Positions 25,001 to 34,746 are shown, numbered from the stretch's first letter. The stretch: DNA of 64,000 nt from Trebonia sp963785645 (GCA_963785645.1 CAWAWG010000005.1:434001-498000), one strand, 5' to 3'. Made by a program: numbers and translations. The notes: generated by a model not told the origin, from the letters alone.

Positions 25001-25082
25001 CGCCGCCGTCCTCGACAGGTGGCACGCCCTGTCCCGCCGCCGCCCCGTCCCCGAGCTGGACCCGTCGTTCCTGTTCCAGGAG

Positions 25083-25361
25083 ATGACCGACGCTTTCGGT
25101 AGCGGCACCCCGGACGGAATCTCGCCCGTCGAGCAGTTGATCGAGGACTGGCACGAACTCGCCCGCCAGTGCGGGATCAACGTCAGCGACGAGGACGGCG
25201 AGCTTCGGCCCGATGTTGACGAGGCGATCACCCGCACCGTCACCGCCGCCGTCTGGTTCGGCATCACCACCGGGCACCACACCCTAACCGGCGGGTACTC
25301 CACCCCGCGCAGGTTCACGCCCTACTTCGACCGCGCCGACTACGGCAGCCGGGGCCACTGA
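25083..25361 (+). CDS. Small conserved protein, possibly 5'-truncated, first of a coupled trio
   Basis: 92 residues from the first ATG (MTDAFGSGTPDGISPVEQLI, then EDWHELARQCGINVSDEDGE). The same frame stays open upstream to about 24985 with coding-like sequence (LDRWHALSRRRPVPELDPSF) but without a clear start codon, so the true N-terminus is probably lost at the junction near 25000. Its TGA overlaps the ATG of the next gene. No function known. Confidence 0.5.
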   Translation: MTDAFGSGTPDGISPVEQLIEDWHELARQCGINVSDEDGELRPDVDEAITRTVTAAVWFGITTGHHTLTGGYSTPRRFTPYFDRADYGSRGH

Positions 25362-25945
25362 TGAGCAACTACGTGACCGCCCTCACCGGGGGCGGCGTGC
25401 TAGGCGGGCGCGTCGCCGGGGCTGTGCTCGCCGCGATCAGGAAGAGCATGCCAGCGACGCAGGAGCACATGGCCGAGCGGCTAGAGGTTTCCCTTACGAC
25501 GGTGCAGGCATGGGAACGGGGCCGCAAGCCGCTGGTCAACATGCCGCACGTCCGCCTGCGGGCACTGCGCAGCAGCCTTCAGGCCGCCGGGGCAAGCCCG
25601 GCCCTGCTGAGAGTGTGGGACCAGGCCCTAGACGCCGATGTCATCCTGTCCGGGCTGGGCAGCACCGACCCCGCCACCCACCCGCTAGCCGTGCCGATCA
25701 CCGACCCGGCCGTAACCGAACTGCTCACATGGCCGCTCACCGGACGGCCACCGCGCTCCCTCGCAGGCACCCGCGCCAGCCTCTACGCCGGGCGCGGCGA
25801 GATCGCCGCAGTCACCGCCGCGCTGCGACGCGCCGCCGACCAGGCCGACGGGCAAGGGCACCGTGCGACGGCGCTCAAGTACCAGGCCCGGCTACTGCTC
25901 GGCGCGGCGGCCACGCCCCCCGCGCCGCAAAGGCAGGCAGCATGA
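25361..25945 (+). CDS. XRE-type helix-turn-helix regulator
   Basis: 194 residues. The HTH spans roughly residues 24-60 (AAIRKSMPATQEHMAERLEV, SLTTVQAWERGRKPLVNMPH). The remainder is helical, Ala-rich, and contains LSGLGSTDPATHPLAVPITD. It starts within the stop of the preceding gene and ends in ATGA overlap with the next gene, so the three are translationally coupled. Such regulators in accessory DNA often control neighbouring genes; a target cannot be named. Confidence 0.7.
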   Translation: MSNYVTALTGGGVLGGRVAGAVLAAIRKSMPATQEHMAERLEVSLTTVQAWERGRKPLVNMPHVRLRALRSSLQAAGASPALLRVWDQALDADVILSGLGSTDPATHPLAVPITDPAVTELLTWPLTGRPPRSLAGTRASLYAGRGEIAAVTAALRRAADQADGQGHRATALKYQARLLLGAAATPPAPQRQAA

Positions 25946-26502
25946 TGGGACAGCGGCGCAACGTCTTGACCCCGGAACGGTCACCGGCCCGCCGATGGGG
26001 ACGGGAACTCCGCAACCGGCGCGACCAGGCCGGGCTGTCGCTGGCGAAGCTCGGCCTGGTCGCCGCGTTCGACCCCAGTTACCTCGCACGGCTCGAACGC
26101 GGTGACCAGTTCGCATCCGAGGACGCCGCCAGGGCATGCGACGCCGCGCTAGCCGCTGGCGGGGAACTCATCCGCCAGTGGCGCCAGGCCGACCGCGAGC
26201 GGCGCCAGGCCGCCACTGCCCCGGCCGCCATGACCCGCGTCGCCGCTGTCGTCGTCGCCGTCGAGTTGCCGCCGTTCAACGAGCACGCTGTGTGCTCCAA
26301 GTGCGCGGGCGCCGCCGTGGGCACGGCCTACCACGCCGCCCCAGTCGGCAGGTGCCCTTGCGCGTCGGCGGCGGGCGAGCACCTGTGCCGGGCCTGCCAG
26401 CGGTGCGGCTACGCCTGGTGCGAGGCTACCGCCGACGCCGCGCCTGCCTGCCCCCCGGCGCTGCGCCTCGTCGCAGGCAGGGACCAGCGGGCCGGACGGT
26501 GA
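25942..26502 (+). CDS. XRE-type regulator with C-terminal zinc-ribbon-like Cys clusters
   Basis: 186 residues. HTH: WGRELRNRRDQAGLSLAKLG then FDPSYLARLERGDQFASEDA. The C-terminal 60 residues are Cys-rich (CSKCAG, CPC, HLCRACQRCGYAWCE), consistent with two zinc-binding knuckles. It is the last gene of the coupled trio and lies 100 bp upstream of the IS607 element. Fusion of HTH and zinc ribbon suggests a DNA-binding switch; function unknown. Confidence 0.7.
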   Translation: MMGQRRNVLTPERSPARRWGRELRNRRDQAGLSLAKLGLVAAFDPSYLARLERGDQFASEDAARACDAALAAGGELIRQWRQADRERRQAATAPAAMTRVAAVVVAVELPPFNEHAVCSKCAGAAVGTAYHAAPVGRCPCASAAGEHLCRACQRCGYAWCEATADAAPACPPALRLVAGRDQRAGR

Positions 26503-26605
26503 CCGGCGGCGGAACCGTGCCCCGTCTGGACGCCGTCAGCGAGGACGGAGCCCTGGGCAGCCGGGCCGGCGGGGCCGTCCCTGCGGTCATCAGGACGGCG
26601 GCCGG

Positions 26606-27226
26606 ATGGAGCTTCTGAGGCTGTCGCGGGCGGCGAGGCGGCTGGGGGTGCACCCGGTGACGCTGCGGTCGTGGGCGGACAGCGGGAAGATCCCGGTAAC
26701 GTGGGTAGGGCGCGAGCGCCGCTTCTCCTCCGATGACGTCGAGGCGATGAAGATCTCCTCCGAAAGCGTGGGCAAAGCGCGGATGGAGGGCCTCTACGTG
26801 CGGGTCTCGGGGACCACAGGCCAGGAGTCGTCGCTGGACGCGCAGGAGGCCGAGCTGCGCGCCACCGCGACCGGGACGGTGGCCCGAGTGTTCCGGGACC
26901 GCGCGTCCGGCCTGCGCGAAGACCGGCCCGGCCTGGAGAAGCTGCTGGCGGCAGTCGCTGAGGGGCAGGTGACGGTCGTCCGGGTGACGCACGAGGACCG
27001 GCTGGCCCGGTTCGGCGCCGGGTGGCTGCGGCGGCTGCTCGCCGTCCACGGCGCTACCGTGGAGGTACTGCACCCGAAAGCGCAGGGCGGCCGGGAAGAG
27101 CTGCTGGAGGACTTCGTCTCCCTCGTCACCACGTTCGCGGGGCGCCTGTACGGGATGCGGTCAGCCGCCGCGCGCAGGCGGCTGCTCGCCGAGTCCGACC
27201 GGCCCCCGCCCGGTGGCACCCGGTGA
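26606..27226 (+). CDS. tnpA: IS607-family serine recombinase
   Basis: 206 residues. N-terminal MerR-like HTH (LLRLSRAARRLGVHPVTLRS, WADSGKIPVTWVGRERRF) followed by the serine resolvase catalytic domain: YVRVSG with Ser68 as nucleophile, SLDAQEAEL, FRDRASGLREDRPGLEKLL, VTHEDRLARFG. It catalyses excision and insertion through a covalent Ser-DNA link. Its TGA overlaps the GTG of tnpB. Confidence 0.93.
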   Translation: MELLRLSRAARRLGVHPVTLRSWADSGKIPVTWVGRERRFSSDDVEAMKISSESVGKARMEGLYVRVSGTTGQESSLDAQEAELRATATGTVARVFRDRASGLREDRPGLEKLLAAVAEGQVTVVRVTHEDRLARFGAGWLRRLLAVHGATVEVLHPKAQGGREELLEDFVSLVTTFAGRLYGMRSAAARRRLLAESDRPPPGGTR

Positions 27227-29242
27227 CCCGCGGCCCGGCACCCGACGCCGGCAGCGCGGCGCGCACCGCGTGCGCCCGCGTCCTGCTGCGGGGCGGGACG
27301 GACGAGAAGACCGGCGAGGTATTGACCGCCGCCGTGGCGGCGGAGCGCATCGGATGGTGCGCGGCGCTGGCCCAGGACATGGCCGTGCGGCTTACCGTCA
27401 GTCACTGGAACCCCGGCGACCTGGAGACGCTGGCCTCGGGCGAGGACGAAGCCGGGAAGCCGCTGCCGTCGCAGGCGTGGATGGCGATGCGCCGCCTCGG
27501 CTGGGCAACGGTTCCGCCGGACGGGGTCAAGGTCAACGACCGCGTTACCCGTATGGCGCAGGAGCAGGCCGGGCGGCTGCTGCGATCGGCCCTATGGCGC
27601 GACGCCCTCACCACCGCGGTCGTCGGCACTTGGCCCTGCCGGCGACCCGGGCAAGCGGACGCCGGAAGAATGGGACGCTGTGCGCGCGGCGGCACCCGGC
27701 GGGGAGCACCTGCCGTCCCCGGTGATCCGCGCCCGCACCCGCCAGGCGGCCCGCTACCTGAAAGACCACGGGCGGCTCCCCGGCGGCGTCACCGAGATGG
27801 AAGCGCCGCCGCGGGTGCCCGCGATGCTCGTCCTCGCCGCCTGCGACCGGCAGCAGGCCAGCATCGAACGGCACGAGGCCGACCCCCGGCGGGCACTGAT
27901 GCGCCTGCAGCTCCCCGTCCGCCCCGACCCCCGCTCGTACAGCGACTGGTCGTGGGTCGCGGTCCCCCTCAGCCTGCCGCCGGCCGTCCCGGCCGCCGCC
28001 GCCTTGCACCTGCCCACCCTGCGCCCCGCCGGGAGCCGGGTAACGGCCGACGTCGCGTTCACCTGGCAGGTGCCTGCCACCCGCCGCACCGGGCACACCG
28101 TCACCCTAGGGCTAGATTGGGGTTTGAACACGCTGGTCAGCGCCGGGGCGTGCCGCCTGGCCCCGGACGGGACGATCACCGCGCTCGGCGCCGGCGCCCA
28201 GTACCGGGCCAGCGGGGTGCTCGCCAGGGCGCACCGGCTGCGCCGCCAGGGCGAGCGGCTTCACGCCAAGGCCGATCACTGCGAGCGCCTGATCGCCGAA
28301 CGGGGCAATCATCCCCTGACCGCGAAGGCCCAGATCCTCCGGGACGAACGCGGGCGCGTCGCCGCCCGGCGGTCGCACCTGAACGACGCCCTGGCCTGGT
28401 CCGCCGCCCGCTGGGCGGCGGACCAGGCGATCGCCGTTGGCGCGACTGTGGTTTTTGTCGAGGATCTCCGGTCGATGGAAGCCCAGGGGATGGGCCGTAC
28501 GCTCAATACCAAGCTGTCTCAGACCGTCCGCGGCCAGATCACCGAGCGGCTGCGCCACATCCTCGCGGAGCACGGCGTCGCCGTCGTCACCGTTCCCCCG
28601 AGGGGCACCTCCCGCAACTGCCCTCGGTGCCTCACGCCGCTCCGGCACTGCAAAGCACCGGACTCGCCGACGACGCCGGGGTGGAAGTGGGCGCGGTGCC
28701 CTGGGTGCGGCTGGCAAGGCGACCGCGACCATGGCGCCTGGCAGCGCATAGCCGCCCGCGGCCTCGCCCACCAGCACAAGACCGCCACCGACCGCCGCAC
28801 CGGTGCCATGGCGGTCCGCAAGGTCGACGACGCGCTGGAAGCACGCGCAGTCGTCAGCCCTTACACGTCCGGGCGCGACCGCTCCAAGAGCGGCCCGACG
28901 CCCCGGAGGAGCACCTCACGCCGCGCGCCCAGGCGACGCACGGCACCCCCCACCCCGCGGCCCCCGGGCCGCAGGGTCCAGCGTCCGGGGGGACGCGTCT
29001 CCACGGCCCGGCAACTGCCCCGCGCAGCGACCCGGGACCAGGACGCGAGCACGATTTGCTTGACTCCCGCCAGGCCCCACAAGGCACGCGGGGCGGCACT
29101 GGGCGCAGGATTCCATCTTGGTGCCCACGCCACCCCACCCCGACGGGAACCAGACCCCAGCACCACCCCGCGAATACGGGTAAATGCAGGATCGCTAAGC
29201 AAATCTGAGACGCTGCCGCCTCACGGGCCGATTGAGCCATGA
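27223..29242 (+). pseudogene. tnpB: TnpB RNA-guided nuclease, long form, one frameshift
   Basis: Starts with GTG inside the tnpA stop (GTGA overlap). The N-terminal 140 residues are in one frame (LTVSHWNPGDLETLASGEDE); near base 27643 one base seems missing, and the rest follows in another frame from GDPGKRTPEEWDAV onward. Nuclease motifs are complete: RuvC-I GLDWGLN (Asp codon at 28115), RuvC-II VFVEDLRSM (Glu at 28460), zinc finger CPRC and CPGCGW, RuvC-III DRDHGAW (Asp at 28727). About 130 low-complexity Arg/Pro residues follow RuvC-III. TnpB cuts DNA guided by an RNA made from the element's right end. Given other indels here it may be intact in reality. Confidence 0.85.
28860..29240 (+). 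ncRNA. Candidate guide (omega/re) RNA region at the IS607 right end
   Basis: In TnpB elements the guide RNA scaffold overlaps the 3' end of tnpB and ends at the element's right end. Here about 380 bp after RuvC-III encode only low-complexity residues, suggesting that structure, not protein, is conserved. No secondary structure was verified, so this is inferred from position. Confidence 0.35.
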
Positions 29243-29278
29243 GCCGGAATGTCGGTAGGCCCGCCTACCGTGGTGATC

Positions 29279-30136
29279 ATGGCTGACGTCGCTGTCCCCG
29301 CTCCCGGCATCCGGTCTGTCCCGCTGACCGACCTTGACTTCACGGTCGTCGACGTCGAGACGACCGGATGGGCGCCCGAGGAGGCCGGCATCACGGAGAT
29401 CGGCGCAGTGCGCGTGCACGGGGGCACCGTCATTGCTGAGTTCGGGTCGCTTGTCAATCCCGGAACGCCCGTTCCCCCCGCGATCACCGAACTGACCGGG
29501 ATAAGCGACCAGATGCTCGCGTCAGCCCCGCCGGTCGACGCCGTACTGCCCGGCGTGCTCGCATTCGCCGAGGGCAGCGTGCTGGCCGCGCACAACGCGC
29601 CGTTCGACCTTCGGTTCCTCACCGCCGCGTGCGCCGGCATGGGGCATGACTGGCCCGGTTTCGAGGTGCTCGACACCGTACGGCTCGCCCGGCACCTGAT
29701 GGCCACCCCGCAGGAGGTGCCAGACAGGAAGCTGGCGACGCTGGCGACCTTTTTCGGCACACCGGTACGGCCCTCGCACCGGGCGCTCGATGACGCGCGA
29801 GCCACCGCGGTCGTACTCGGGGAACTGCTCGGGCGGCTGACCGACCGGGAGGGAGTCATGACGCTTGATGACCTCGACACCTGGCTCGCCGCGCGCGACG
29901 CCGAGACGGCCGCCAGGCGCGCCGTGGGCGGGCGAGACGCGGCGGGCGCGGCGGGCACGGCGGGTGCGGACGCCGCCTCTCCCCCGGAGCGCTGGCTCGC
30001 CTGGCTGCTGCGCCTGCTGCCCCCGGGAAACATGGTGGCTCGCGCGGCGCAGCGAGCGAAGCGAGCGAGCACAGGCGCGATCAGGCGACCCGCGCCGGGT
30101 CCCGAGCGAAGCGAGGGGCCTGGCCGGGGAGCCTGA
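29279..30136 (+). CDS. DEDDh 3'-5' exonuclease (DNA polymerase III epsilon-like)
   Basis: About 285 residues. Exo I FTVVDVETTGWAP, Exo II HNAPFDLRFL and Exo III HRALDDARATAVVL supply the Asp, Glu, Asp and His of the DEDDh active site. Such stand-alone proteins trim DNA or RNA 3' ends in repair. The ATG at 29279 (MADVAVPAPG) is preferred; another lies at 29249. The last 30 residues (from about 30046) are encoded by the first copy of a tandem repeat array, so the natural C-terminus has been replaced or extended. Confidence 0.88.
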   Translation: MADVAVPAPGIRSVPLTDLDFTVVDVETTGWAPEEAGITEIGAVRVHGGTVIAEFGSLVNPGTPVPPAITELTGISDQMLASAPPVDAVLPGVLAFAEGSVLAAHNAPFDLRFLTAACAGMGHDWPGFEVLDTVRLARHLMATPQEVPDRKLATLATFFGTPVRPSHRALDDARATAVVLGELLGRLTDREGVMTLDDLDTWLAARDAETAARRAVGGRDAAGAAGTAGADAASPPERWLAWLLRLLPPGNMVARAAQRAKRASTGAIRRPAPGPERSEGPGRGA

Positions 30137-30715
30137 TGCTGCTAGCGGCAGGGACGCTGGTTTGGGGGGTCGAAGGGGGGCGGAGCCCCCTTGGGAAGCA
30201 GGGTGAGCGAGCACAGGCGCGATCAGGCGACCCGCGCCGGGCCCTGAGCGAAGCGAGGGGCCTGGCCGGGGAGCCTGATACCGCACACAGCAACCGGCGC
30301 AGGGTTGGGGGGGCGAAGGGGGGCGGAGCCCCCTTGGGAAGCAGGGTGAGCGAGCACAGGCGCGATCAGGCGACCCGCGCCGGGCCCCGAGCGAAGCGAG
30401 GAGCCCGGCCGGGGAGCCTGATACCGCTAGCGGCAGGGACGCTGGTTTCGGGGGGTCGAAGGGGGGGCGGAGCCCCCTGGGGAACACAGCCCCCTGGGAG
30501 GCGGGTTCTCGCGCGGCGCAGCGAGCGAAGCGAGCGAGCACAGGCGCGATCAGGCGACCCGCGCCGGGCCCCGAGCGAAGCGAGGGGCCTGGCCGGGGAG
30601 CCTGATGCTGCTAGCGGCAGGGACGCTGGTTTGGGGGGTCGAAGGGGGGCGGAGCCCCCTTGGGGAACACAGCCCCCTGGGAAATACAGCCCCCTGGGAA
30701 ATACAGCGATCAGGC
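30046..30715 (+). repeat. Four-copy tandem repeat array of about 150 bp units
   Basis: Each unit contains GAGCGAGCACAGGCGCGATC, AGGCGACCCGCGCCGGG, CGAGCGAAGCGAGGGGCCTG, GCCGGGGAGCCTGAT and then GGGGGGCGGAGCCCCC. Copies begin near 30046, 30205, 30349 and 30515. The first and fourth start with GCGCGGCGCAGCGAGCGAAG, the middle two with CAGGGTGAGCGAG. The array ends in two copies of CCCCCTGGGAAATACAGC. No gene lies in it beyond the captured exonuclease C-terminus. Confidence 0.9.
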
Positions 30716-30767
30716 GGGGATAAGGTAACCGCGATAAATCATCGCAGCTTCCGGGGAGGCGCAGCCC

Positions 30768-31092
30768 GTGGTCACCGCCATCGTTTTGCTCAAGGTCCGA
30801 GATTCACCGCATCCCGGAGGTCGCGGAGGCCATCGCCCAGTTGCCCGCGGTCAGCGAGGTGTACTCGATCACCGGGGACTACGACCTGGTGGCGATCGTC
30901 CGGGTCCGTGCCCACGACGACCTCGCCGACGTAATCCCCGGCGGCCTCAACAAGGTGGACGGCGTCACCGAGACGCAGACCCACGTCGCGTTCCGCGCGT
31001 ACTCCCGGCACGACCTCGAGGCAGCGTTCTCCATCGGCCTAGCGGAGTTATCCGCGAGGCTCTGCTGCCTGCGGGACGACCCGCCGGCGGTA
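30768..31092 (+). pseudogene. AsnC-type RAM (ligand-binding) domain protein without HTH, frameshifted
   Basis: A stand-alone Lrp/AsnC effector domain of about 80 residues. From GTG at 30768 it reads VVTAIVLLKV, then after one extra base near 30798 it continues EIHRIPEVAEAIAQLPAVSE, VYSITGDYDLVAIVRVRAHD and GVTETQTHVAFRAYSRHDLE with AAFSIGL. The expected stop lies around 31045, but a second frame change hides it. Such a gene sits next to qcrCAB and trpD in many actinobacteria. No DNA-binding part is present, so it may act as a sensor partner of full-length Lrp proteins. Confidence 0.75.
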
Positions 31093-31095
31093 AAC

Positions 31096-31131
31096 AGTGC
31101 GCCCCGGTGCCTGATGGCACCGGGGCGCACT
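31096..31131. terminator. Perfect 16-bp hairpin terminator
   Basis: AGTGCGCCCCGGTGCC and GGCACCGGGGCGCACT pair around TGAT. It lies between the convergent AsnC-domain gene and qcrB and can serve both. Confidence 0.85.
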
Positions 31132-31153
31132 CGTCGTTAGAGCAGAGGCCTGG

Positions 31154-32843
31154 CTAGTGCTCCTCGTGGGTGCCGCCGATCGCCGCGTGCTCGCCGCCCT
31201 CGATCTCGCCGTGGCCGTTGCCCTCCACGGCCTCGTGATCCGGCTCGTGACCGTAGCCGTGGCCCGCGGGGACGGCGATGGTCTCGGTGAAGGCGCGGTT
31301 CGCGAACTTGCGGGCGAAGCCCATGGGTCCGCGGGCGGCCGGGGCCGGCACGCCGTTCTCGTCCGCCTCTTCCGGTGAAGGCAGCGGCTGGAAGACGTGC
31401 TTGGAGTCGACGACCGCGCGCTCCTCCTCGGTGAGCGGCCGCTCCTCCTCGATGAACTCGCCGTTCGGCAGCTGGCGGATGATGCCGATCTCCACGCCGT
31501 GGGTGAGCAGCGCGGCATCCTTTCGCTGCAAGCCCAGGCATATCCGTTTTGTCACGAAATATCCGCCGATGGGCACCACAAAGACCGCGACTCGCGATAT
31601 CCACGTGACCGTGTACAGCGGAATCTGGAACCGGTCGGCGATGACGTCGTTCGCGCCCTCAAGCAGCAGGATGCCGTAGAAGCAGATCGCCGCCACGCCT
31701 ACACCGGTACGCACCGGGGCGTTGCGCGGCCGGTCGTTGATGTTGTGGAACGACTTATCGCCGGTGGCCCATTGTTCGAAGAACGGCCACAGCGCCGCCC
31801 CGGTGAAGATGATGCCGAGCGGCAGCAGGGCGGGGATGAGCACCGACAGCGAGAGCGTATGCCCGAGGAAGTTGATCTCCCACGAGGGCATCATGCGCAG
31901 CGAGCCCTCGAGGATGCCCATGTAGAAGTCGGGCTGCGACGCCGAGGAGATCGCGAGCGGCGTGTACGGGCCGTACAGCCAGACCGGGTTGATCTGCGCG
32001 AACGTCGCCAAGCACGACCAGCGTGCCGAAGATGAAGAAGAACCAGGCCTGGCCCTTGAGCAGGAAGTACGGCCAGAACGGCTGACCGACCACGTTCTTC
32101 TCGGTGTTCCCCTTCATCGGCATCTGGGTGTGCTTCTGGTGGAACATGATGAACAGGTGCGCCGTGATCAGCGCCAGGATCAGGCCGGGGATCAGGAACA
32201 CGTGCAGGATGTAGAACCGCGGAATGATCGCGGTGCCCGGGAACTCGCCGCCGAACAGGAAGTACGAGATGTACGTGCCGACGATCGGGATGCCCTGGGC
32301 GACGCCCTCGGTGATCCGCAGGCCCGCGCCGGACAGCTGGTCGTCGGGGAGCGAGTAGCCGAACAGGCCCTCGATCATGCCCATCGTGAACAGCACGACG
32401 CCGATCAGCCAGTTGACCTCGCGCGGCTTGCGGTACGCGCCGGTGAAGAACACCCGGAGCATGTGCGCCATGATCGCGACCATGAACATGATCGCCGCCC
32501 AGTGGTGGATCTGCCTGATCAGCAGGCCACCGCGGATGTCGAAGGAGATGTTCAGCGTGGACTCGTACGCCTGCGACATCGTGATGCCGTCGAGCTTGGT
32601 GTACGAGCCGTGGTAGACCACCTGAGCGGCCGACGGATTGAAGAACAGCGCCAGGTACGTGCCGGTGAGCAGCAGGATCACGAAGGACCAGAGCGCGATC
32701 TCGCCCAGCATGAACGACCAGTGGTCCGGGAAGACCTTCCGCATCAGCACCCGGACGCCCTTGGCGCCGTGGAAACGGTCGTCAAGCCATCCGCCGACCC
32801 CGGAAAGAGCGGGCGGGATCTTAACCGCGTCGTCTTTGCTCAT
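31154..32843 (-). CDS. qcrB: Cytochrome bc complex cytochrome b subunit, one frameshift
   Basis: QcrB carries the quinol sites and two b hemes of the menaquinol:cytochrome c reductase. The N-terminal two thirds are in one frame (start MSKDDAVKIPPALSGVGGWL; heme ligand regions RQIHHWAAIMFMVAIMAH and ILHVFLIPGLILALITAH; the quinol-site segment GAGLRITEGVAQGIPIVGTY). Near base 32010 the frame changes, and the rest reads ATFAQINPVWLYGPYTPLA through to a His/Glu-rich tail. About 560 residues in all, as usual in actinobacteria. The ATG overlaps the qcrA stop (ATGA). The frameshift in an essential-type gene is probably a sequence error. Confidence 0.9.
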
Positions 32844-33911
32844 CCGCGCTCCCAGAAGCTCGGGCCGACCGGCTGCGTGAAGTCACTGGCCGCCACCAGG
32901 TACCCGTCGGCGTCCACCGTCAGCGGCAGCTGCGGCAGCGCGCGGGCCGCCGGGCCGAAGATCACGTTGGCGCCGTTGGCCGCGTCGAACGTCGACTGGT
33001 GGCACGGGCACAGGATGTGGTGCGTGGTCTGCTCGTACAGCGCGACCGGGCAGCCCACGTGGGTGCAGATCTTGGAGTAGGCGACGATGTTGTCGACTGT
33101 CCAGTTCATGCCGTAGAGCTGCGTCTTGCCGTCGTAGATGGTCGGAACGTGCAGCTCGCCGGGCCCGAACTTGATCAGGATCACGCCGGCCTTCGCGAGG
33201 GCGTCGTCGTCGTCCTGGTAGCCCTGCGGGATGACGGTGATCAGGCTGCCCGGGGTGGACATGTCCGCCGGCCGCAGCGGGCGCAGCCCGCCGAGCGTCA
33301 CCGCGCGCAGGCCCTTCCGCCAGACCGTGTGCCGCAGGTCGGTCTGCGGCAGCGGGCCGAGGTCGCGCAGCAGCACCAGCGGCGCGAGCGCCAGCGGCGC
33401 GGTCGCGAGCAGCATCGTGCGGCGCAGCAGCGGCCGCTTGGTGACCTGGGAGATCGCGGCGCCCTCGGCGAACTCTCGCTGGAAGGCCTGCCGGTCGGCG
33501 GGCGCCGAGCTGAGGTCGTGCCGCTCTTCCTCGATCTCGATGTTCGGGGTGAGGTGCCGCACCCAGATGATGGACCCGGTGCCGAGCGCAAGCAGCGCGA
33601 CCGCGAGCGCCGAGCCGAGCGCCAGGTTCGACCGCATGACGGCGACGACGTCGTTGGCGCCTTTGGGGATCGTGCTCGATCCGACCTCAAGGCCGATGTA
33701 GGCGGCGATGAAACCACAGCCCGCCAGGAAGGCGAGCACGAACAGCGCCGCGACCACGCGCTCGGCCCGCTTCGCGTGCGCGGTGTCCGGCGGCTCGGCG
33801 GAGAACGCCGGCGGCTGCGGCTGGTCGACGGACGTCGACCGCCTTCGGTGCGGGGGAAGGAGTGCCGATGACCCGGCGCGGGCCTGACGGCTCCTCCGGT
33901 GTCTCACTCAT
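32840..33911 (-). CDS. qcrA: Rieske iron-sulfur subunit of the cytochrome bc complex, one frameshift
   Basis: The [2Fe-2S] Rieske domain is clear: CTHVGCPVAL and CPCHQSTFD. The actinobacterial form has extra N-terminal membrane helices (VVAALFVLAFLAGCGFIAAY and SALAVALLALGTGSIIWV plus a third near LLATAPLALAPLVLL). The true start is at 33911 (MSETPEEPSGPRRVIGTP), overlapping the qcrC stop as ATGA; near 33838 the frame changes to the one holding the rest. Accepts electrons from menaquinol and passes them to QcrC. Confidence 0.9.
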
Positions 33912-34732
33912 GACTGCTGCTCCGATTCAGCCTTGGCGTGGTCCCGCCGCTTGGCGGTGAGCCACATGGCGATGAGCACGAGGAAGCCGAGGCCGCCGAG
34001 CCAGCCGAGGAGGCCCTCGGTGGTCGTGCCGGTGCGGCCCAGCGAGAAGCCGCCCGGGTTGGCCTCGGCCCGCGTGTCGATGATGTAGGCGATGATGTCC
34101 TTCTTCTCGGCGGGCGTGACCGTCCCGTCGCCGAAGACCGGCATAGCCTCGGGGCCGGTCAGCATCGCCTCGTAGATCTGGGTGGGCGTCGAGGCGTTGA
34201 GCGACGGCGCCGACTTGCCGTAGGTCAGCGCACCGCCCGCGCCGGCGAACCCGTGGCACTGCGCGCAGTTCGAGCTGAACAGCTCCGAGCCGAGCGCCGT
34301 GTTCGCGCCGCTCGTCGAGACCGTGGCTCGCCGGCCGGGATCGCCGGGCCGCCGCCGAGCGAAGCGATGTAGGCGGCGATGTCGTAGATCTGCGTCTGGG
34401 TGAAGTCCGTCGGCTTGCGGTCGTTCTCGGCGCCGAGCTCCTTGGCGGGCATGCGGCCGGTCGACATCTGGAAGTCCACCGCGGCCGCGCCGGCGCCGAT
34501 CAGGCTCGGCGCCAGCGTCGTGCCCTGGGCGTCGAGCCCGTGGCACGAGGAGCAGCTCTGATCGAACAGCGACTTGCCCCTGCGCGATCTGGGTCGAAGC
34601 CTTGGCGGGCGCCGCCGCCGACGCGCCGCCGCCGGAGAACGTGCCGTAAAGCACGCCAGCCACGACGAGGCCGCCGGCGACCGCTGCGTAGCCGGCGGCC
34701 GGGTGCCTGCGCCGGGAGATGATCGAGCTCAC
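33908..34732 (-). CDS. qcrC: Diheme cytochrome c subunit of the cytochrome bc complex, two frameshifts
   Basis: Two CxxCH heme sites are readable. CSSCHG lies after FDQS in a shifted frame, because an extra G at about 34575 makes CAGGGGCAAG from the expected CAGGGCAAG. CAQCHG lies after LFSSN back in the first frame, with a second indel near 34325. Between them, MSTGRMPAKELGAENDRKPT and FTQTQIYDIAAYIASLGGG are conserved family sequence. An N-terminal signal anchor (YAAVAGGLVVAGVLYGTF) and a C-terminal helix (LGWLGGLGFLVLIAMWL) hold it in the membrane. It hands electrons to the CuA site of CtaC. Confidence 0.88.
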   Translation of the reverse strand: MSSIISRRRHPAAGYAAVAGGLVVAGVLYGTFSGGGASAAAPAKASTQIAQGQVAVRSELLLVPRARRPGHDAGAEPDRRRRGRGGLPDVDRPHARQGARRRERPQADGLHPDADLRHRRLHRFARRRPGDPGRRATVSTSGANTALGSELFSSNCAQCHGFAGAGGALTYGKSAPSLNASTPTQIYEAMLTGPEAMPVFGDGTVTPAEKKDIIAYIIDTRAEANPGGFSLGRTGTTTEGLLGWLGGLGFLVLIAMWLTAKRRDHAKAESEQQS

Positions 34733-34746
34733 TCGGTATCCCCTGC

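Larger units (their letters stand above)
26606..29242 (+). mobile_element. IS607-family element (serine recombinase plus TnpB)
   Basis: Two overlapping genes, tnpA (serine recombinase with MerR-like HTH) and tnpB (RuvC-like nuclease), define an IS607-type transposon. The family has no inverted repeats and makes little or no target duplication, so the exact ends cannot be read from this sequence. The coding extent is given; true ends are probably near 26510-26600 and 29200-29260. Confidence 0.85.

Noticed and set aside
29522..30723. Open frames of 195 to 340 residues on both strands around 30 kb
   Set aside because: They consist of the tandem array and the antisense of the exonuclease gene.
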